Position numbers and translations under genes: made by a program
Shown here: positions 62,542 through 64,000 of the stretch, piece by piece
How the letters are laid out: each line of letters opens with the position of its first letter
How positions within the stretch are numbered: the first letter of the stretch is position 1
Notes under the pieces: model-generated
What the model saw: only the letters and a program-made list of their open reading frames with translations
What the model was told of the DNA's origin: nothing
Databases searched by the model: none
Source: CAVOAK01 sp963664465
Lineage (GTDB): Bacteria > Pseudomonadota > Alphaproteobacteria > UBA8366 > CAVOAK01
Length of the DNA stretch: 64,000 nt
Direction of reading: 5' to 3'
NCBI GenBank assembly: GCA_963664465.2
Contig: CAXXSU010000002.1
Location: 248,001-312,000 of the forward strand

Positions 62542-63405
62542 ATGACGATTGAATTCAAACCACTTAGCGATGCTCTTGGAGCTGAAGTCATCGGCGTCAA
62601 CGTCGCCGACGACCATTCTGACGAGACGATTGCTGAAATCCGTGAGGGGTGGCTACGCCACAATATTCTGCTGTTCCGCGGTCAGGACCTGACGATAGAG
62701 CGGCAGAAGGCATTCGCGCAGCGATTCGGCAAGTTCAAGATTAGCCCACAATCCGACCCTCGGATCCCGGAACACCCGGAAGTGGCCGTGTTCTCAAACA
62801 TCAAGGTGGATGGCAAGGATATTGGCGGGCGACCGGACCGAAGTTTTGGCGATGCCTGGCACAGTGATTTCGTCCACCTGACAGAGCCCGCCGGCGGTTC
62901 GTTCTTCTACGCCAAGGAAGTGCCGGAGAAAGGCGGCGACGATACATGGTACGCCAATCTGACCAAGGCGTATGACGCCTTGTCGGAAGACATGAAATGC
63001 AAGCTGGAAGGCCTCAGGTGGACTTATCGCTTTATCAAAACGCGCAAACTTCATGTCCACGATTTCAAGCCCCTGACGGTGGACCAAGAGCGAAAACTAC
63101 CGGACGTCACCCACCCCTTCGTGCGCACGCACCCTGAGACCGGGCAAAAGGTATTGTTCGTCGGCATCATCGATACGCGCGAGTCGTCGGTCACTGGGAT
63201 GTCGAGGGAAGAGGGAGCCGAATTTTTGGACGAACTCAAGTCGTTCGCTACACAACCTCAATTCACCTACGCACATAAATGGCGGCCCGGCGACTGCATC
63301 CTCTGGGACAATCGCTGCACGATGCACCGCGGGTCGAACTTTCCGGACTCTAACGGCCGCAGGCTGTGTTATCGCGTGACGCTCGAAGGCGGCGTACCCT
63401 ATTGA
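62542..63405 (+). CDS. TauD/TfdA-family Fe(II)/2-oxoglutarate dioxygenase
   Basis: 287 aa. Starts MTIEFKPLSDALGAEVIGVN. Iron ligands: His and Asp of AWHSDFVHLTEPAG near residue 107, distal His in NRCTMHRGSNFPD; 2-oxoglutarate Arg in GRRLCYRVTLEG. The family hydroxylates taurine, alkyl sulfates or aryloxyacids; the substrate here is not determinable. GGGAGG precedes the start. Confidence 0.88.
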   Translation: MTIEFKPLSDALGAEVIGVNVADDHSDETIAEIREGWLRHNILLFRGQDLTIERQKAFAQRFGKFKISPQSDPRIPEHPEVAVFSNIKVDGKDIGGRPDRSFGDAWHSDFVHLTEPAGGSFFYAKEVPEKGGDDTWYANLTKAYDALSEDMKCKLEGLRWTYRFIKTRKLHVHDFKPLTVDQERKLPDVTHPFVRTHPETGQKVLFVGIIDTRESSVTGMSREEGAEFLDELKSFATQPQFTYAHKWRPGDCILWDNRCTMHRGSNFPDSNGRRLCYRVTLEGGVPY

Positions 63406-63526
63406 GAGCAGAGGCTTGCAACCTCTATTGATCTCCGGCTGACAACAGGCATATTCGGCGCTACGGCGATTGGCTTCAACATGGCCGATTCAGGCTAGAA
63501 ATAGAAAATATCATACAGATTGTAAC

Positions 63527-63643
63527 GTCCGCTTGTGGCTACAAGCGGACGTACCAGGCATACGTAAAGTGGGTCCGCTTTCGGCCTCAAAGCGGACATT
63601 CTGGCAAGACCCCGTCGGAGTCCGCTTGTAGCCAATAGCGGAC
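63527..63643. repeat. Three-palindrome array (copy 3)
   Basis: Units at 63527-63550, 63573-63597 and 63620-63643, start-to-start 46 and 47 bases. First unit GTCCGCTTGTGGCTACAAGC-GGAC is a nearly perfect palindrome. Located downstream of the dioxygenase gene. Confidence 0.85.
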
Positions 63644-63770
63644 ATAGCAATGCACACTGATGGTCGGCAATTTGACAAATACCGCTAGCTAGAGGCCAAG
63701 TTGATTTAGCGACTTGTCCGCGAACCCTTCACGGTAGCGTTGGACATGGTCCGTGCCTGAACGCTGGTCG

Positions 63771-64000
63771 ATGCTGAAACTTCATGGACTCAACTTAACC
63801 TCCAACGACGGGGTTCTCGCTTATCGAAAGCCTGATTATCCCCTTGGCCAGGAGGGTGAAAATTGTGGGGATGCGGTGTTGCGAACACGACCGAATCATC
63901 AAATTGGGATTGTGGAAAGGGAGACATTCGCAGATCATTTGCAACGCTCAAGAATTTGGCTCCGAGATCCCGATGATTGGGAGCCGTCTACTGTATCTAA
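63771..64000 (+). CDS. Partial ORF running off the right edge
   Basis: Open from ATG 63771 (MLKLHGLNLTSNDGVLAYRK) for 76 codons to the window end, including VERETFADHLQRSRIWLRDP. No ribosome site stands out and no family is recognised. Recorded because it stays open to the edge. Confidence 0.35.
   Translation, partial: MLKLHGLNLTSNDGVLAYRKPDYPLGQEGENCGDAVLRTRPNHQIGIVERETFADHLQRSRIWLRDPDDWEPSTVS

Noticed and set aside
54909..63643. Palindromic repeats with 22-base spacers suggested a CRISPR array
   Set aside because: Only two or three units per site, repeats differ among themselves, linkers are partly conserved between sites, and no cas genes are present.

Overview
The window looks like a GC-rich alphaproteobacterial chromosome. 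The organism type is an inference, based on the comM / gshB / SirB1 / BON-lipoprotein / yraN neighbourhood and codon use; a Rhodospirillales- or Rhizobiales-like host would fit, but no ribosomal marker is present. The window mixes core chromosome with heavily remodelled accessory DNA. I count 12 insertion sequences from at least seven families, three of them near-identical copies of one IS5-type element.

Layout. (i) 1-2210: end of an IS630 element, an exported EF-hand protein and a small membrane protein. (ii) 2316-20484, all on the minus strand: one tightly overlapped operon for an IncI/Dot-Icm-type (MPF-I) type IV secretion apparatus. In transcription order it encodes DotC, DotB, IcmT, a TcpQ-like protein, a DsbC-like protein, DotI (frameshifted), DotH, DotG, DotE/IcmC, IcmD, DotO/IcmB, SSB, two exported Tra proteins, DotA, a VirD4/TraG coupling protein and a membrane protein. 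The order follows the tra region of IncI plasmids. No relaxase is visible. (iii) 20.9-33.9 kb: a low-GC defence-like island wrecked by IS elements. It holds a Septu-like ATPase/HNH pair broken by two IS and two indels, an unknown 378-aa protein, and a DUF6602-type nuclease-like gene between inverted repeats. (iv) 32.8-37.7 kb: remains of an integrative element (primase, small phage-type genes, excisionase-like protein, tyrosine integrase) ending at the 3' half of a tRNA-Leu(UAA), which is its attachment site. (v) 37.8-40.0 kb: chromosomal genes (SnoaL-like, MscS, zinc alcohol dehydrogenase).

(vi) 40.0-45.6 kb: three different IS1595-family elements, two with passenger genes, between gene fragments. 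(vii) 46.0-53.8 kb: chromosomal core with comM, a hypothetical gene, two flagellin-like paralogues, gshB, a SirB1 protein, a BON lipoprotein and the C-terminal half of yraN, cut by a fourth IS1595 element. (viii) 54.9-64.0 kb: accessory DNA with a Pycsar-effector-like membrane protein, an IS21 element, a broken hydrolase, a secreted protein, an FkbM methyltransferase and a TauD-type dioxygenase. Scattered through it are arrays of 24-bp palindromes with strikingly constant 46/47-bp phasing.

The most interesting items are the alphaproteobacterial Dot/Icm-like operon with its embedded ssb and apparent dotI frameshift, the destroyed Septu-like system, the three-palindrome arrays, the inverted repeats bracketing the DUF6602 gene, and the flagellin-like pair between comM and gshB.
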